In this document: positions 44,744-54,311 of the stretch, in pieces
Layout of the letters: each line of letters opens with the position of its first letter
Numbering within the stretch: position 1 is the stretch's first letter
NCBI RefSeq assembly: GCF_000427965.1
Contig: NZ_ATZA01000002.1
Span: 1-64,000, forward strand
DNA length: 64,000 nt
DNA from: Olivibacter sitiensis DSM 17696
Lineage (GTDB): Bacteria > Bacteroidota > Bacteroidia > Sphingobacteriales > Sphingobacteriaceae
Reading direction: 5' to 3'
Translations under genes and position numbers: made by a program
Notes under the pieces: model-generated
The model's database searches: none
What the model saw: only the letters and a program-made list of their open reading frames with translations
Told to the model about the DNA's origin: nothing

Positions 44744-47700
44744 TTACTCCCAATTCCCTTTCACCCTGGTTCCTTTGTCCGCATCGTTCACCACATGCAG
44801 ATACACATCGATTTCTTGCTGTAGTTCTTCCACATGCGATATGATTCCCACTATTCTGTTTTCCTTCCGTAGGGATTTGAGGGTATCAAAGGCTACCGCT
44901 AGGGATTCCTTGTCGAGCGATCCAAAGCCTTCGTCAAGGAAGAAGAAGTTCTGCTTCGCTTTGTTCTGTTGCTGCACGGACTCGGCCAGTGCCAAAGCCA
45001 AGGAAAGCGACGCCTGAAAAGTCTGCCCCCCAGAAAGGGTCTTAGCCAAGCGCACCTTGCCGTCGTTGAGGAAATCGCGTACCTGAAACTCGTTCTTATC
45101 GGTCACCTCCAGTTGAAGTTGTTGCCTTGTGAGTTTATGGAAACGCTTGTTGGCCGCGTCGCAAAGCTGTTGCAGGTAAACAGATGAAATATAGCTTACG
45201 AAACCGCTCCCTTTGAAGAGATTTTTCAGAACGCCCAGGTTGGCCGTCCTGCGCTCCAAGACTTCCAGTTCCCGCAATAATCCAGTCTTTTCCTCCAACA
45301 TATGCACATGGCGCTCATAACCTGTTTTTTCGGCTACGTAAGAGTCATTCTGCTCCTGTAGCCTTCGCCTGGCTTCTATTAACCGATTCTTCAATTCTTC
45401 AAACGTTTCTGCATCAAAACGTCGGCCTTCTACCTGCTGCTCCAAGTGCAATAGTTTTCCTTGCGCACTGAAGAGCTGCTGTTTGTGCTGTTCCAGCTTT
45501 TTTCGCATCTCATCAAGCGCTATCGCCTTTTTCAAAATAGCCCGCACCTCTTCCAGACTGCTAAAATAAGAGTTTGATAAGGCCTCTTGCAATTGCTCTT
45601 GCACCACGGCCATCCTTTCGCTTTCGGCCTTTATATTGTCCTCTACCGAAGCAATACGCTCGGCTAGCGTCGCCTTCAGCCGCTGTTGTTCCACCAATAA
45701 GATCTGAATTTGCTCATATTGACTGCTTACTTGGCTAATCGTTTCCGTAGTATGTGCCAACATATCGTGCAATTCGTCTTTGCCTTGCTGCATTTCTTCC
45801 TTGGACAACACCTTGATCTGTCCTTTCAACGTAGCGAGCTCCCCTTGCTTTGCCCCTTGCTCGGCAATGAATTTATGCAGTGCCTGCTCAAATCTTGCTA
45901 TTTCGTTTTCTACCTCATGCAGCTTTTTTTCCTTTTCCGATCTATCTTTATCCAGATTTTCTAACTCGTGCTTCAGAGATTGAGCAGTTTTGAGTGCTGC
46001 CTCCACTACGCCATTGTCATTTGGTTGGTAACGCTGCCAATGAAATGTGGCCAAATGCGCCTTTTGCTCTTCGTCGATTTCTTGCACACGCCCTTGGGAA
46101 GCTTGCAGCTGTTCTTCCAGCTGCCTTCTTTCTTGCAGCAAGAGCTGCAAGCTTTGCTCCCACTGCATCAGTTCCTCCTGCCGCTTTCTTATTTCCGCAA
46201 GCTGTGCTTCCTTATCTTGCAAGTGACCTTTTACATCGCTTACTTCCAACACATGAGGGTGATCTATAGCGCCACACAAAGGGCAAGGCTCCCCAGCTTG
46301 CAGGGCTGAGGCAAACTCGCCTAATCGCAATTGCAACTGATCGTGCATAAATTGTTGCTGCAGCTGCTTGGCCTTCAGTTCACTTTCTTCCCAGAGCTGC
46401 CGTATACGCATCGGCACATCATCTTCGTTATGCAATTTTACCTTTTGCAGGAAGGTTTCGTAATTCGAAGTAGCGAGCGCAATCTTACCCTCGATAGTGC
46501 TGCATTCCCGTACCTGTTGTTGCCTTTTCTCATCCAAGAAAGCCTTTTTCCCATACCAGGCCTGTAGCGCGCTCAATTGTTGCATATCGGGCATTTTAGC
46601 CTGTATTTGCTGAACAGATTCTTGTATGGTCGTCAAATTTTGCTTCAGCTCTTCTTGTTCTTGCTTTTTATCGTGCACTACTTGCAGTCCCTTAGAGACC
46701 CGTTCATTTAACGTATTCAGGGATGTCTCCACCGTATGGATACGTAGGGCACCCTCCAAGTCCGCCTGTTTTAGCTTCAGGTTATCGAGCGTTTGGTATG
46801 CCGCATGTATACGTGCATATTCTTGCTGTATCTCCATAAGACGCGTATCCGCTATTTTGCCGTCTTGTATGTGTTTTTCCAATGCCTCTTTGCGTCTGGA
46901 GATACCGTCCAACAGTTCGTCTTGCCGCAGCAATTGCACCTTAAAATTCCTTTCTACATACTCATAGTCGACGATTTGCTGTTCCATTGCGGCAAAAGCT
47001 TCGGCCTGTTCATTCAATTTCTCCAAATCGGACTTGGCCGCTTTCAGTTCCTCAAAAAGTTGCCGTAGCCGCTCTTGCTCCTTGAATGTGGCCTCCTCTA
47101 CCTCGATGTACGCCTGGAGCTTTTCCAAGGCCAACCGCATTTCGGCCAAGCTTTTGCGTTGCATCTCCAGCCTTTCCTCATCTATTTCAGTAAAGGCGAC
47201 CAACCTACCTTTCAACTGATGGACCTTCTCATTGTTCTTTCTTTCCAAGCTGGCCGTTTGCTGAAAAAACTCAAACCTATCCAGTTGGAAAATCTCTTTT
47301 AGCATGTCAGTTCTGGCCTTGTCGCTCAGCTGCAAGAACTCCTGAAACTTTCCCTGCGGGATGATGATGGTACGCCGGAAGTTTTCATAGCTCAGTCCCA
47401 GTAGCTGCTCTGCCGTGGTGTGTTCCAGTGGTAGCCACTGCTGTTCCACCTTCCTATAGGCCGATCTGACGAAGGTCTTTACGTCGTCAAAGTTCTTTCT
47501 GTTGCGCTTACCCTGCACTACAAAACGGTACTGCCGGCCATCATGGTTCTCGAACACAAAATCGATGAGCAATTCATCGGACTTGAGGTTCATCATGTTA
47601 TAGTTGCGGCTATCCGCTCTGTTCAGCCGTTCGGTATCGCCGTACAAGGCATAGGCAATGGCTTCCAATATAGACGATTTGCCCGAGCCCACCGTGCCGA

Positions 47701-47800
47701 ATATGCCAAACAACTGTGCCTCTATCAATCGGTCGAACAAGATGACCTGCTCACCCTGATAGGAATATAATCCTTTTATCTTTAATGAAATGGGAATCAT
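44744..47800 (-). CDS. sbcC: SbcC, ATPase subunit of the SbcCD nuclease
   Basis: 1,018 residues, an SMC/Rad50-like protein. Walker A lies at residues 35-42 (GTVGSGKSS). Two very long coiled coils flank the zinc hook CPLCG near residue 505. The C-terminal ATPase lobe has signature LSGGQTFQASLS and Walker B FFFLDEGFGSLD. With SbcD it opens and cuts DNA hairpins and protein-blocked ends. It follows sbcD with a 4-bp ATGA overlap. Confidence 0.97.
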   Translation of the reverse strand: MIPISLKIKGLYSYQGEQVILFDRLIEAQLFGIFGTVGSGKSSILEAIAYALYGDTERLNRADSRNYNMMNLKSDELLIDFVFENHDGRQYRFVVQGKRNRKNFDDVKTFVRSAYRKVEQQWLPLEHTTAEQLLGLSYENFRRTIIIPQGKFQEFLQLSDKARTDMLKEIFQLDRFEFFQQTASLERKNNEKVHQLKGRLVAFTEIDEERLEMQRKSLAEMRLALEKLQAYIEVEEATFKEQERLRQLFEELKAAKSDLEKLNEQAEAFAAMEQQIVDYEYVERNFKVQLLRQDELLDGISRRKEALEKHIQDGKIADTRLMEIQQEYARIHAAYQTLDNLKLKQADLEGALRIHTVETSLNTLNERVSKGLQVVHDKKQEQEELKQNLTTIQESVQQIQAKMPDMQQLSALQAWYGKKAFLDEKRQQQVRECSTIEGKIALATSNYETFLQKVKLHNEDDVPMRIRQLWEESELKAKQLQQQFMHDQLQLRLGEFASALQAGEPCPLCGAIDHPHVLEVSDVKGHLQDKEAQLAEIRKRQEELMQWEQSLQLLLQERRQLEEQLQASQGRVQEIDEEQKAHLATFHWQRYQPNDNGVVEAALKTAQSLKHELENLDKDRSEKEKKLHEVENEIARFEQALHKFIAEQGAKQGELATLKGQIKVLSKEEMQQGKDELHDMLAHTTETISQVSSQYEQIQILLVEQQRLKATLAERIASVEDNIKAESERMAVVQEQLQEALSNSYFSSLEEVRAILKKAIALDEMRKKLEQHKQQLFSAQGKLLHLEQQVEGRRFDAETFEELKNRLIEARRRLQEQNDSYVAEKTGYERHVHMLEEKTGLLRELEVLERRTANLGVLKNLFKGSGFVSYISSVYLQQLCDAANKRFHKLTRQQLQLEVTDKNEFQVRDFLNDGKVRLAKTLSGGQTFQASLSLALALAESVQQQNKAKQNFFFLDEGFGSLDKESLAVAFDTLKSLRKENRIVGIISHVEELQQEIDVYLHVVNDADKGTRVKGNWE

Positions 47801-49020
47801 TGTTCGTTTTCCTCCGCTCTTACTTCCTTAAAAAGAGCCAATAGTTCCTCATTTGGCTCTTGTCCATACCGATGTTCGAAATACTGGGCAAATAACTCTT
47901 CCATGCGCAAATTCATGTCTATTGCCTGGCGTTCGTTGCCAACATGTGCCTTGTGGGTCACTTCGGGTATGATGGTCACGATACCATTATGCGATTGCAA
48001 GAGTCGCCTCCTGTCATCCGCACTCATAAAATCGCCGCTTACCATGGTCAATTCAACTAAGGCCTCGGGATTTTCCCCCAACCAAAGCAAGGCCTCCTCT
48101 ACACTGGAAAATCGCTTGCGATACAATTGTTTACCCTCATGCAACGCCAATTTTTCAAATTGCGCGAAAGACGCAGGCAACACCTCCACCAGCACGGCAT
48201 ATTTCTGCTGCCCTGCCTCGGAAAAACTGTAAGCCAAGGGGCTGCTACTATATACGATTGGCATGCGATCTTTGTCCATCTCCTGAAAGCGATGAAGGTG
48301 CCCCAATGCCGCATACTGTATTTGGGATGGTATCGCTTGTGTGTACACGGCTTGCGCTCCACCAATGTGGAGGATAGGTTTTTCATCTTCTGGCTCTTCT
48401 GGTGGCTGTTCTCCCTGTTTCATCATGTACAGGTGCGCCATAAGGAAATTGACCCCTTTTTCATCGCAATAGGTATCGGCCAGCCTTTGCCAGTGGCCAT
48501 GCAATAGGTCGCGCATTTGTGCCTCTGCATCTTCCAGTCCCAAAAAAGTGCGCAAGCGAAACTCGTTGGCATAGGGCGTGAGCAATAGCCGTAAGGGATA
48601 ATCATATTGGGGAAGTCGGATTTCCAGAAAGCCAGGCTCACTTCTGGTCACCGCTACCCCGGTCTCTAGCGCAAATGGCGCTATATGCGAATAGGGATAG
48701 CCCGCAAACAAGATACCGCATTCCCTTGCCAAGGGATCTGGCGCCTCGATGCGCTCTGGCGAATCGTGATTGCCGGCAATGGCGATCACAGGACGGCGCC
48801 CATTGTTAGTCAGCTTCTTTAGCACCTTGTATAATAGCTCGATAGCCTCCGAAGATGGGTTGTAGGCATCAAACAAATCGCCCGCTACCAAAACGGCATC
48901 TACCTCGTGCTCATCGGCCAGATTGATCAACTCTTCCAAAACAAGTCGTTGCTCATCCAATCTGGAAAATCTTTCCAGACGCTTGCCCAGATGCCAGTCG
49001 GCCGTGTGCAATATCTTCAT
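47797..49020 (-). CDS. sbcD: SbcD, nuclease subunit of the SbcCD complex
   Basis: 407 residues, an Mre11-like metallophosphoesterase. Metal-binding blocks in order: HTADWHLGKR, VAGDLFDAYNPS, IAGNHDSPER, FLMAHLYMM and ALGHLHRFQ. A C-terminal capping domain follows. It supplies the endo/exonuclease activity to the SbcC ATPase. It is the first gene of the pair; the 233 bp upstream are shared with the divergent TauE-type gene. Confidence 0.97.
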   Translation of the reverse strand: MKILHTADWHLGKRLERFSRLDEQRLVLEELINLADEHEVDAVLVAGDLFDAYNPSSEAIELLYKVLKKLTNNGRRPVIAIAGNHDSPERIEAPDPLARECGILFAGYPYSHIAPFALETGVAVTRSEPGFLEIRLPQYDYPLRLLLTPYANEFRLRTFLGLEDAEAQMRDLLHGHWQRLADTYCDEKGVNFLMAHLYMMKQGEQPPEEPEDEKPILHIGGAQAVYTQAIPSQIQYAALGHLHRFQEMDKDRMPIVYSSSPLAYSFSEAGQQKYAVLVEVLPASFAQFEKLALHEGKQLYRKRFSSVEEALLWLGENPEALVELTMVSGDFMSADDRRRLLQSHNGIVTIIPEVTHKAHVGNERQAIDMNLRMEELFAQYFEHRYGQEPNEELLALFKEVRAEENEQ

Positions 49021-49253
49021 ATGGTAAATAAACTAAAAAATTCTGCTAACAAAAAATCAATTTGTCGCTTTGGTTTTCCTCGCAAAACTGTAAGATCGCA
49101 AAGCAGTTGATATATAATGCCATAAAGCGATTTCCATTATAAACCACTAGATTCAAAAGAATTAAAAAACATACAACACAAATTCTATGGAAACCATAGG
49201 CTTTATTTTACTTGTTTTCACAAGCGCAATAAGGGATAATCCTTTATATTTGA

Positions 49254-50105
49254 ATGAAATTCAAAAAGCTAATGACCGTTTTAACTTTTACCCTTATCCT
49301 GTTCGTAGGCGCTTTCTGTGCCGGTTTGGTAGGTTCGCTGACCGGACTGGGAGGAGGCGTCATCATCATTCCGTTGTTGACCGTCATTCTCGGAGTAGAC
49401 CTGCACTACGCCATCGGCACGGCCCTGGTTTCTGTCATTGCTACCTCTTCCGGCTCTGCCGCAGCTTATGTGAAAGAAGGCATTACCAATATGAGGCTAG
49501 GAATGTTCCTGGAGATAGCTACGACCATCGGCGCCATCGTAGGAGCATTGTTATCCGCAATTGCCCCTTCCAGCTATATCGCCATTCTTTTTGGCTTTGT
49601 GCTGATGTTCAACTCCATCAATTCGCTTCGCAAGAAAGAAGAGCATCCAGTGGTGCAATCTAGCCCTTTGGCCATCAAGTTGAAACTTCCTAGCTCCTAT
49701 CCCAGCAAAAATGGCCCTATAGCCTATGGGACAAAGAATGTGATGGGCGGTTTTAGTATGATGGGCCTAGCGGGAGTGCTATCTGGACTATTAGGTATTG
49801 GCTCGGGGGCGTTCAAGGTGATTGCCATGGACAATATCATGAAGATTCCCTTCAAGGTGTCTACCACTACCAGCAATTTCATGATGGGGGTAACAGCGAC
49901 TGCCAGTGCCGTTATCTACCTGCAAAAAGGCTATATAGAACCTGCCATCTGCATGCCAGTACTTATTGGGGTGCTACTTGGTGCCATGGCCGGCGCTCGT
50001 ATCCTTATTCGCTCAAACCCAAAGGCCCTGCGTTTGTTTTTTGCACTTGTCATCTTGCTATTGGCCTTCAACATGATCTATAACGGGTTCAAAGGAAACA
50101 TATGA
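49254..50105 (+). CDS. TauE/SafE-family permease
   Basis: 283 residues, about eight membrane spans in two related halves, each with a glycine-rich opening (GLVGSLTGLGGGVIIIPLL and GLAGVLSGLLGIGSGAFKVIA). The family exports sulfite and other sulfur or organic anions; the substrate is unknown here. A -7-like TATATTTG (49245-49252) touches the annotated ATG, so Met7 (49272) could be the true start if that box is active. The DUF1634 gene follows after 133 bp containing a repeat element. Confidence 0.9.
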   Translation: MKFKKLMTVLTFTLILFVGAFCAGLVGSLTGLGGGVIIIPLLTVILGVDLHYAIGTALVSVIATSSGSAAAYVKEGITNMRLGMFLEIATTIGAIVGALLSAIAPSSYIAILFGFVLMFNSINSLRKKEEHPVVQSSPLAIKLKLPSSYPSKNGPIAYGTKNVMGGFSMMGLAGVLSGLLGIGSGAFKVIAMDNIMKIPFKVSTTTSNFMMGVTATASAVIYLQKGYIEPAICMPVLIGVLLGAMAGARILIRSNPKALRLFFALVILLLAFNMIYNGFKGNI

Positions 50106-50226
50106 GACATGAGACGCTCGACATAAGACACAAGAAAGCTGGCAAATCGGAAAGTTAGTCTTGATACTTGATACTTACCTGCCTACCGCAGGCAGGCGTC
50201 TTGATACTATCTACTAATAGATAAAT
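50104..50226. repeat. Bacteroidota-type intergenic repeat with hairpin
   Basis: Low-complexity degenerate units (GACATGAGAC / GACATAAGAC, then TTGATACTTGATACTT and CTTGATACTATC) surround a 7-bp hairpin, CCTGCCT-ACCGC-AGGCAGG (50178-50196). Such degenerate short-unit repeats with this GC-rich hairpin are scattered between genes in many Sphingobacteriaceae and Flavobacteriia. It separates two genes that act together and may be transcribed with them. Confidence 0.6.
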
Positions 50227-50238
50227 ACTAATAAAAAA

Positions 50239-50634
50239 ATGCAAAACACCAACAAAACCATAGCTGACAAGGACATACAACAAATCATAGGCAATATACT
50301 GCGCTACGGCATCTGGTTGGCATTGGGCGTAGCCGCCATTGGTGGTATCATCTATATTTATAGGCATGCGCAGGAAACGGTAGACTATAGTCACTTCGTA
50401 GAGCACGACGAAAACCTATTTCACTTGGTTTACCTCGCTGCAACGGGCATGTTTCAATTGAAAGGAAGAGCCATTATCTTGGTAGGTGTACTATTGCTCT
50501 TTCTGACACCTGTACTACGGCTTATCTTTTCGCTCGTGGCCTTTCTGTTCGAAAAAGACTACCTATACGTCGTGATTACGGCACTGGTCATCGTTATTAT
50601 CTGTGTCAGCATCTTCTTTGGTTTTTCGCATTAG
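50239..50634 (+). CDS. DUF1634 membrane protein
   Basis: 131 residues with three membrane segments: LRYGIWLALGVAAIGGIIYIY, GRAIILVGVLLLFLTPVLRLIFS and YLYVVITALVIVIICVSIFF. The arrangement and the neighbouring TauE-type gene fit DUF1634, a small protein that regularly accompanies TauE/SafE permeases and may be an accessory subunit. It has no known catalytic motif. Confidence 0.85.
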   Translation: MQNTNKTIADKDIQQIIGNILRYGIWLALGVAAIGGIIYIYRHAQETVDYSHFVEHDENLFHLVYLAATGMFQLKGRAIILVGVLLLFLTPVLRLIFSLVAFLFEKDYLYVVITALVIVIICVSIFFGFSH

Positions 50635-50824
50635 TAGCTTTCAGCTGTCAGAAATTAACTATCAGCCGCAAGACCCAGAGCGCTTCTTTACCGAGATAAG
50701 CTCTATATCCGAAACGGATATCAAGCCGGTCAACTTTTGGCAAAGCCAAATCCGCCAAACTTTAATTTCGTTATATTGTTAAATTATCAAAAATATCACA
50801 TGCCAACAGACAAATCCTTAGCTA

Positions 50825-51802
50825 ATGAAAGTATTTATTGATAGAAAAATCCCTGAAGTAGGATTGGAAAAACTAAAAGCCGCGCATATTGAGATTGAAG
50901 AGTGGACTGAGAACAGAGAACTAAGCAAAGATGAATTGATAAACTATTGTCAGCAAAGCGATGCTTTTCTAAGTGCCGGATCTAACAGCCTGGATGCAGA
51001 TTTTTTGGACCAATGCAGCCACCTGAAAGTTATTGCCTTGCACTCGGTGGGCTATGACAGAGTAGATATAGAAAAGGCAACAGAACTGGGCATTCCTATC
51101 GGCAACACGCCGGGCGTGCTAAGCAAGGCAACGGCAGACATTGCCTTTCTACTCATGCTTAGCGTATCCAGAAAAGCGATCTTCCTCCATCAACAAATAA
51201 AAAACGACCAATGGCATTTCACACAGCCTACAGACAATTTGGGAGTGGAGCTGGAAGGCAAAATCCTGGGTATCTTCGGCCTTGGCAGCATCGGCTTTGA
51301 ATTGGCAAGAAAGGCAAAAGCTGCTTTTGACATGAAAATCATCTACCACAACCGCGGCCACAATGAACAAGCCGAAAAAGAGTTGGACGCAAAAAGGGTG
51401 AGCTTTGAGGACCTACTGTCGCAGAGCGACGTGCTTTCTGCCCATGCGGCGCTCACCACAGAAACCAAGGGCAAATTCGACATGGACACTTTCAAGAAAA
51501 TGCGCAAGAATACCATATTTATCAATACTTCCAGAGGTGGCGTCCATCGGGAAGAAGATTTGATCGCCGCTCTTCAACAAGGCATTATCTGGGGCGCCGG
51601 CTTGGATGTCACCAACCCCGAACCGATGGCGGCAGACAATCCACTACTGGATATGCCCACAGTGGCAGTATTCCCCCATATAGGCTCTCAAACGGTAGAA
51701 ACGAGGGACCAAATGGCCTTGATGGCCGCCGAAAATATCATTGCCGCGCTAGAAGGAAGAAAGATCCCCACATGTGTCAATAAGGAAATTTACAATTCAT
51801 AG
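50825..51802 (+). CDS. D-2-hydroxyacid dehydrogenase
   Basis: 325 residues. The NAD(P)-binding motif GIFGLGSIG is near residue 150; catalytic Arg in NTSRGGVH (about 238), Glu in VTNPEPM region and His in FPHIGSQT (about 287). The sequence is closest in feel to glyoxylate/hydroxypyruvate or glycerate dehydrogenases, reducing 2-keto acids. The substrate is uncertain. Two inverted repeats lie in the 190-bp region before it (50705-50721 and 50736-50750). Confidence 0.9.
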   Translation: MKVFIDRKIPEVGLEKLKAAHIEIEEWTENRELSKDELINYCQQSDAFLSAGSNSLDADFLDQCSHLKVIALHSVGYDRVDIEKATELGIPIGNTPGVLSKATADIAFLLMLSVSRKAIFLHQQIKNDQWHFTQPTDNLGVELEGKILGIFGLGSIGFELARKAKAAFDMKIIYHNRGHNEQAEKELDAKRVSFEDLLSQSDVLSAHAALTTETKGKFDMDTFKKMRKNTIFINTSRGGVHREEDLIAALQQGIIWGAGLDVTNPEPMAADNPLLDMPTVAVFPHIGSQTVETRDQMALMAAENIIAALEGRKIPTCVNKEIYNS

Positions 51803-51950
51803 CGCAACAGACTCCCTCTTTTTAGGTATAAGACAGGAAAGATAGCCGTTTCGCAAATGACGGAAAGCAATTTTTTTCCTGTTTTTTACGTTTATCCTTA
51901 TTAGAATAAGCAAAAACTTATTTCGGAAACCAATATATAAACGGAAAATT

Positions 51951-53483
51951 ATGATAAGGAAAATATCTTGTAAGGTCTTTCTGCTCGTTGCCCTTGTTTC
52001 TCTTTTTTCATGTAAAAGGGATAATCATATCCCAGAAGGCACAGAACCTAGTCTCCTCTCATTCGAATTCAAAAAAGCATTGAACCCCTCCCTAGTCTAT
52101 GATGTGCAAACGGAGATAATAGATGATACCATTTATGCCTATACCTTAGCGGGTACGGACATTGCAAATCTAATTCCTAATTTCGAACATGCTGGGGAGC
52201 AGGTAATCGTCAACGGCGAAATACAGGAGAGCGAAAATAGCCCTCAAGATTTCAGGCAATTGGTGAAGTATATAGTCAAGGCACAAAATGACGAAACGCA
52301 TACATATGTCGTTAAGTTTGAAGATACCGGACTTCCTGCCATCTATGTAACAACTGCAGGTGCTCAGGAAATTGCTAATAGAGAAGATTACGTGGAGGGG
52401 AATATGAAGATCGTAAGGGGCTTTCAAAATGACATATTGTATGAAGGGCCTTTGGAAATAAGGGGACGCGGAAACTCCACTTGGGAAATGCCCAAAAAAC
52501 CATTTAGGGTGAGGCTGAAAGAAAAAGCACCTTTGCTGGAAATGCCATCTAACAGACATTGGGCCTTAATGGCAAACTATGGCGATAAATCACTCATACG
52601 CAACGACATCGCTTTTGAACTAAGTCGCAGGTTAGAATTAGAGTATACCCCGAGGCAACAATATGCTGACATGTTCCTAAACGGCGAGTATATAGGCAAT
52701 TACAACCTCACCGAACATATCCGAGAAGATAAGGATCGTGTAAACATTGAAGAAAGCAATGGTGGCTTTATACTAGAGGCAGATGGCTACGCCTATGCCG
52801 AACCTGTATATTTTATCACCCCTAAGGAAATGCCCATCACGGTCAAATTTCCGGACGAAGACGATATTACGCCCGAACAATTAGATTATATCACTACCTA
52901 TTTTACTACATTTGAGAATAGCCTGTTTTCCGAGTCGTTCAGCGATCCAGAGATAGGATATCAACAATACTTTGATATGGAGACCTTTGTAAACTACTAC
53001 CTGGTAAACGAGATATGTGGTAATCCAGATATGTTTTGGAGCACTCGGATGTATAAGAAAAGCACAGATGATCCCAAAATATACACGGGTCCGGTATGGG
53101 ACTTCGACTTGGCATTCAACAACGACAGCCGCCTCAACGATGCCGTTAGAACCTTAATGCTAACCGATGCTCATGAACCGAAAACATGGATGCGAAGATT
53201 TGCACAAGATGCAAACTTCAAAAAAGCAGTACGCGATCGATGGAATGCCTCAAAAGCCAATGCCATAGACAACATCAATGAGTATATTGACCTACAAGCT
53301 AAGCGATTGCAACGAAGCCAAGCACTGAACTTCAAAAAATGGAATATCCTACAGAATCCCGATATTCATTTAAATTGGTATGTCGGCAGTACCTATCAAG
53401 ATTATATCGAGTTCATCAAAACCTATTTTAACACAAGGATTGCATGGCTAGACGAAACCATCAACGGTGCCCAATTCGATTGA
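51951..53483 (+). CDS. CotH-like kinase-fold lipoprotein
   Basis: 510 residues with a lipobox (LVSLFSC, Cys21). An N-terminal Ig-like or cadherin-like domain (about 30-125; LSFEFKKALNPSLVYDV) precedes a CotH domain: IRGRGNSTWEMPKKPFRVRL, WALMANYGDKSLIRN, MFLNGEYIGNYNLTEHI and the metal-site strand VWDFDLAFNND. CotH in Bacillus phosphorylates spore-coat proteins; bacterial surface homologues are unstudied to my knowledge. It is a single gene with 148 bp before it. Confidence 0.88.
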   Translation: MIRKISCKVFLLVALVSLFSCKRDNHIPEGTEPSLLSFEFKKALNPSLVYDVQTEIIDDTIYAYTLAGTDIANLIPNFEHAGEQVIVNGEIQESENSPQDFRQLVKYIVKAQNDETHTYVVKFEDTGLPAIYVTTAGAQEIANREDYVEGNMKIVRGFQNDILYEGPLEIRGRGNSTWEMPKKPFRVRLKEKAPLLEMPSNRHWALMANYGDKSLIRNDIAFELSRRLELEYTPRQQYADMFLNGEYIGNYNLTEHIREDKDRVNIEESNGGFILEADGYAYAEPVYFITPKEMPITVKFPDEDDITPEQLDYITTYFTTFENSLFSESFSDPEIGYQQYFDMETFVNYYLVNEICGNPDMFWSTRMYKKSTDDPKIYTGPVWDFDLAFNNDSRLNDAVRTLMLTDAHEPKTWMRRFAQDANFKKAVRDRWNASKANAIDNINEYIDLQAKRLQRSQALNFKKWNILQNPDIHLNWYVGSTYQDYIEFIKTYFNTRIAWLDETINGAQFD

Positions 53484-53537
53484 GAATCCCGTCCTCGTCA
53501 ATCGCCTGTATTCCTAAACGCGGTTAAATATTGCAAA

Positions 53538-54275
53538 CTAGCGAAGATGAAACAAATCATCCACACCTAACAATCGACGGCAAGTGAACCCTTCGGCATA
53601 TTTGGCTCCGATGTACTTTCCGTATTCCATTGCCCTACCTTTTACATACTCGAAAAAGTCGGGATTGGAAATATAAGTTTGTGGCTCATCGGACGAATAG
53701 TCTTCGTGAAAGAACTGTGAACGATATGCCTTTATGGCCTCTAGCTTTCGCTCCCAGAAATCGGTGATATCAATGGCAATATCGGGCTTGATATAATAAT
53801 CCTGTATGGATTGCAGCAAAAGTCGCGGTCTGTGTACCTCTTGCGCTTCACCATCTAGCGCAGTTTCTATTTTGCGCAGTCCCGACAGAAAACAGGCATC
53901 GTTTATCAAATCGCCCGAGCGCCCGTGGTCTGGATGGCGATCAAACAAAGCATTGCTGATGACAATCTCCGGCTTATATTTTCGTATTTCCCGCACTACT
54001 TGCAATTGATGCTGCTCATCGTTGCGAAAAAATCCATCGCACATTTTTAGGTTATCCCTTACGCTGAGTCCCATGATCCGAGAAGCCTCGCTGGCCTCAG
54101 CCATTCTCGACTCCACCGTCCCTCTCGTGCCTAACTCCCCTTGCGTAAGATCCACGACCCCCACTTTTTTTCCCATCGCTACATGCTTCATAATGGTTCC
54201 AGAACAGCCTAATTCGGCATCATCAGGATGCACTGTGAGCACCAGTATATCAAGTTTTATTGTTGGTATATCCAT
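53538..54275 (-). CDS. bshB1: bacillithiol biosynthesis deacetylase BshB1
   Basis: 245 residues, LmbE/PIG-L fold. Zinc ligands are visible in TVHPDDAELG (His16, Asp19) and a second His in DRHPDHGRSG. It removes the acetyl group from GlcNAc-malate to give GlcN-malate, the second step to bacillithiol. The length and the SNALFDRHPDHG block are those of BshB1 from Bacteroidota. It follows the glutathione-peroxidase-type gene by 36 bp, suggesting one thiol-redox transcript. bshA and bshC are not in the window. Confidence 0.93.
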   Translation of the reverse strand: MDIPTIKLDILVLTVHPDDAELGCSGTIMKHVAMGKKVGVVDLTQGELGTRGTVESRMAEASEASRIMGLSVRDNLKMCDGFFRNDEQHQLQVVREIRKYKPEIVISNALFDRHPDHGRSGDLINDACFLSGLRKIETALDGEAQEVHRPRLLLQSIQDYYIKPDIAIDITDFWERKLEAIKAYRSQFFHEDYSSDEPQTYISNPDFFEYVKGRAMEYGKYIGAKYAEGFTCRRLLGVDDLFHLR

Positions 54276-54311
54276 GTATATATTTAGCCTTACCCGTTAA
54301 CAAACGGATGT

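Noticed and set aside
49245-49252. Perfect -7 box TATATTTG touching the TauE-type start codon
   Set aside because: No -33 element at the right distance is present, and the annotated start would lie upstream of the transcript; not reported as a promoter.
49187-49663. A 158-codon frame overlapping the TauE-type gene in another frame
   Set aside because: The overlapping frame encodes a proper multi-span permease; this one gives Arg/His-rich sequence typical of out-of-frame reading.
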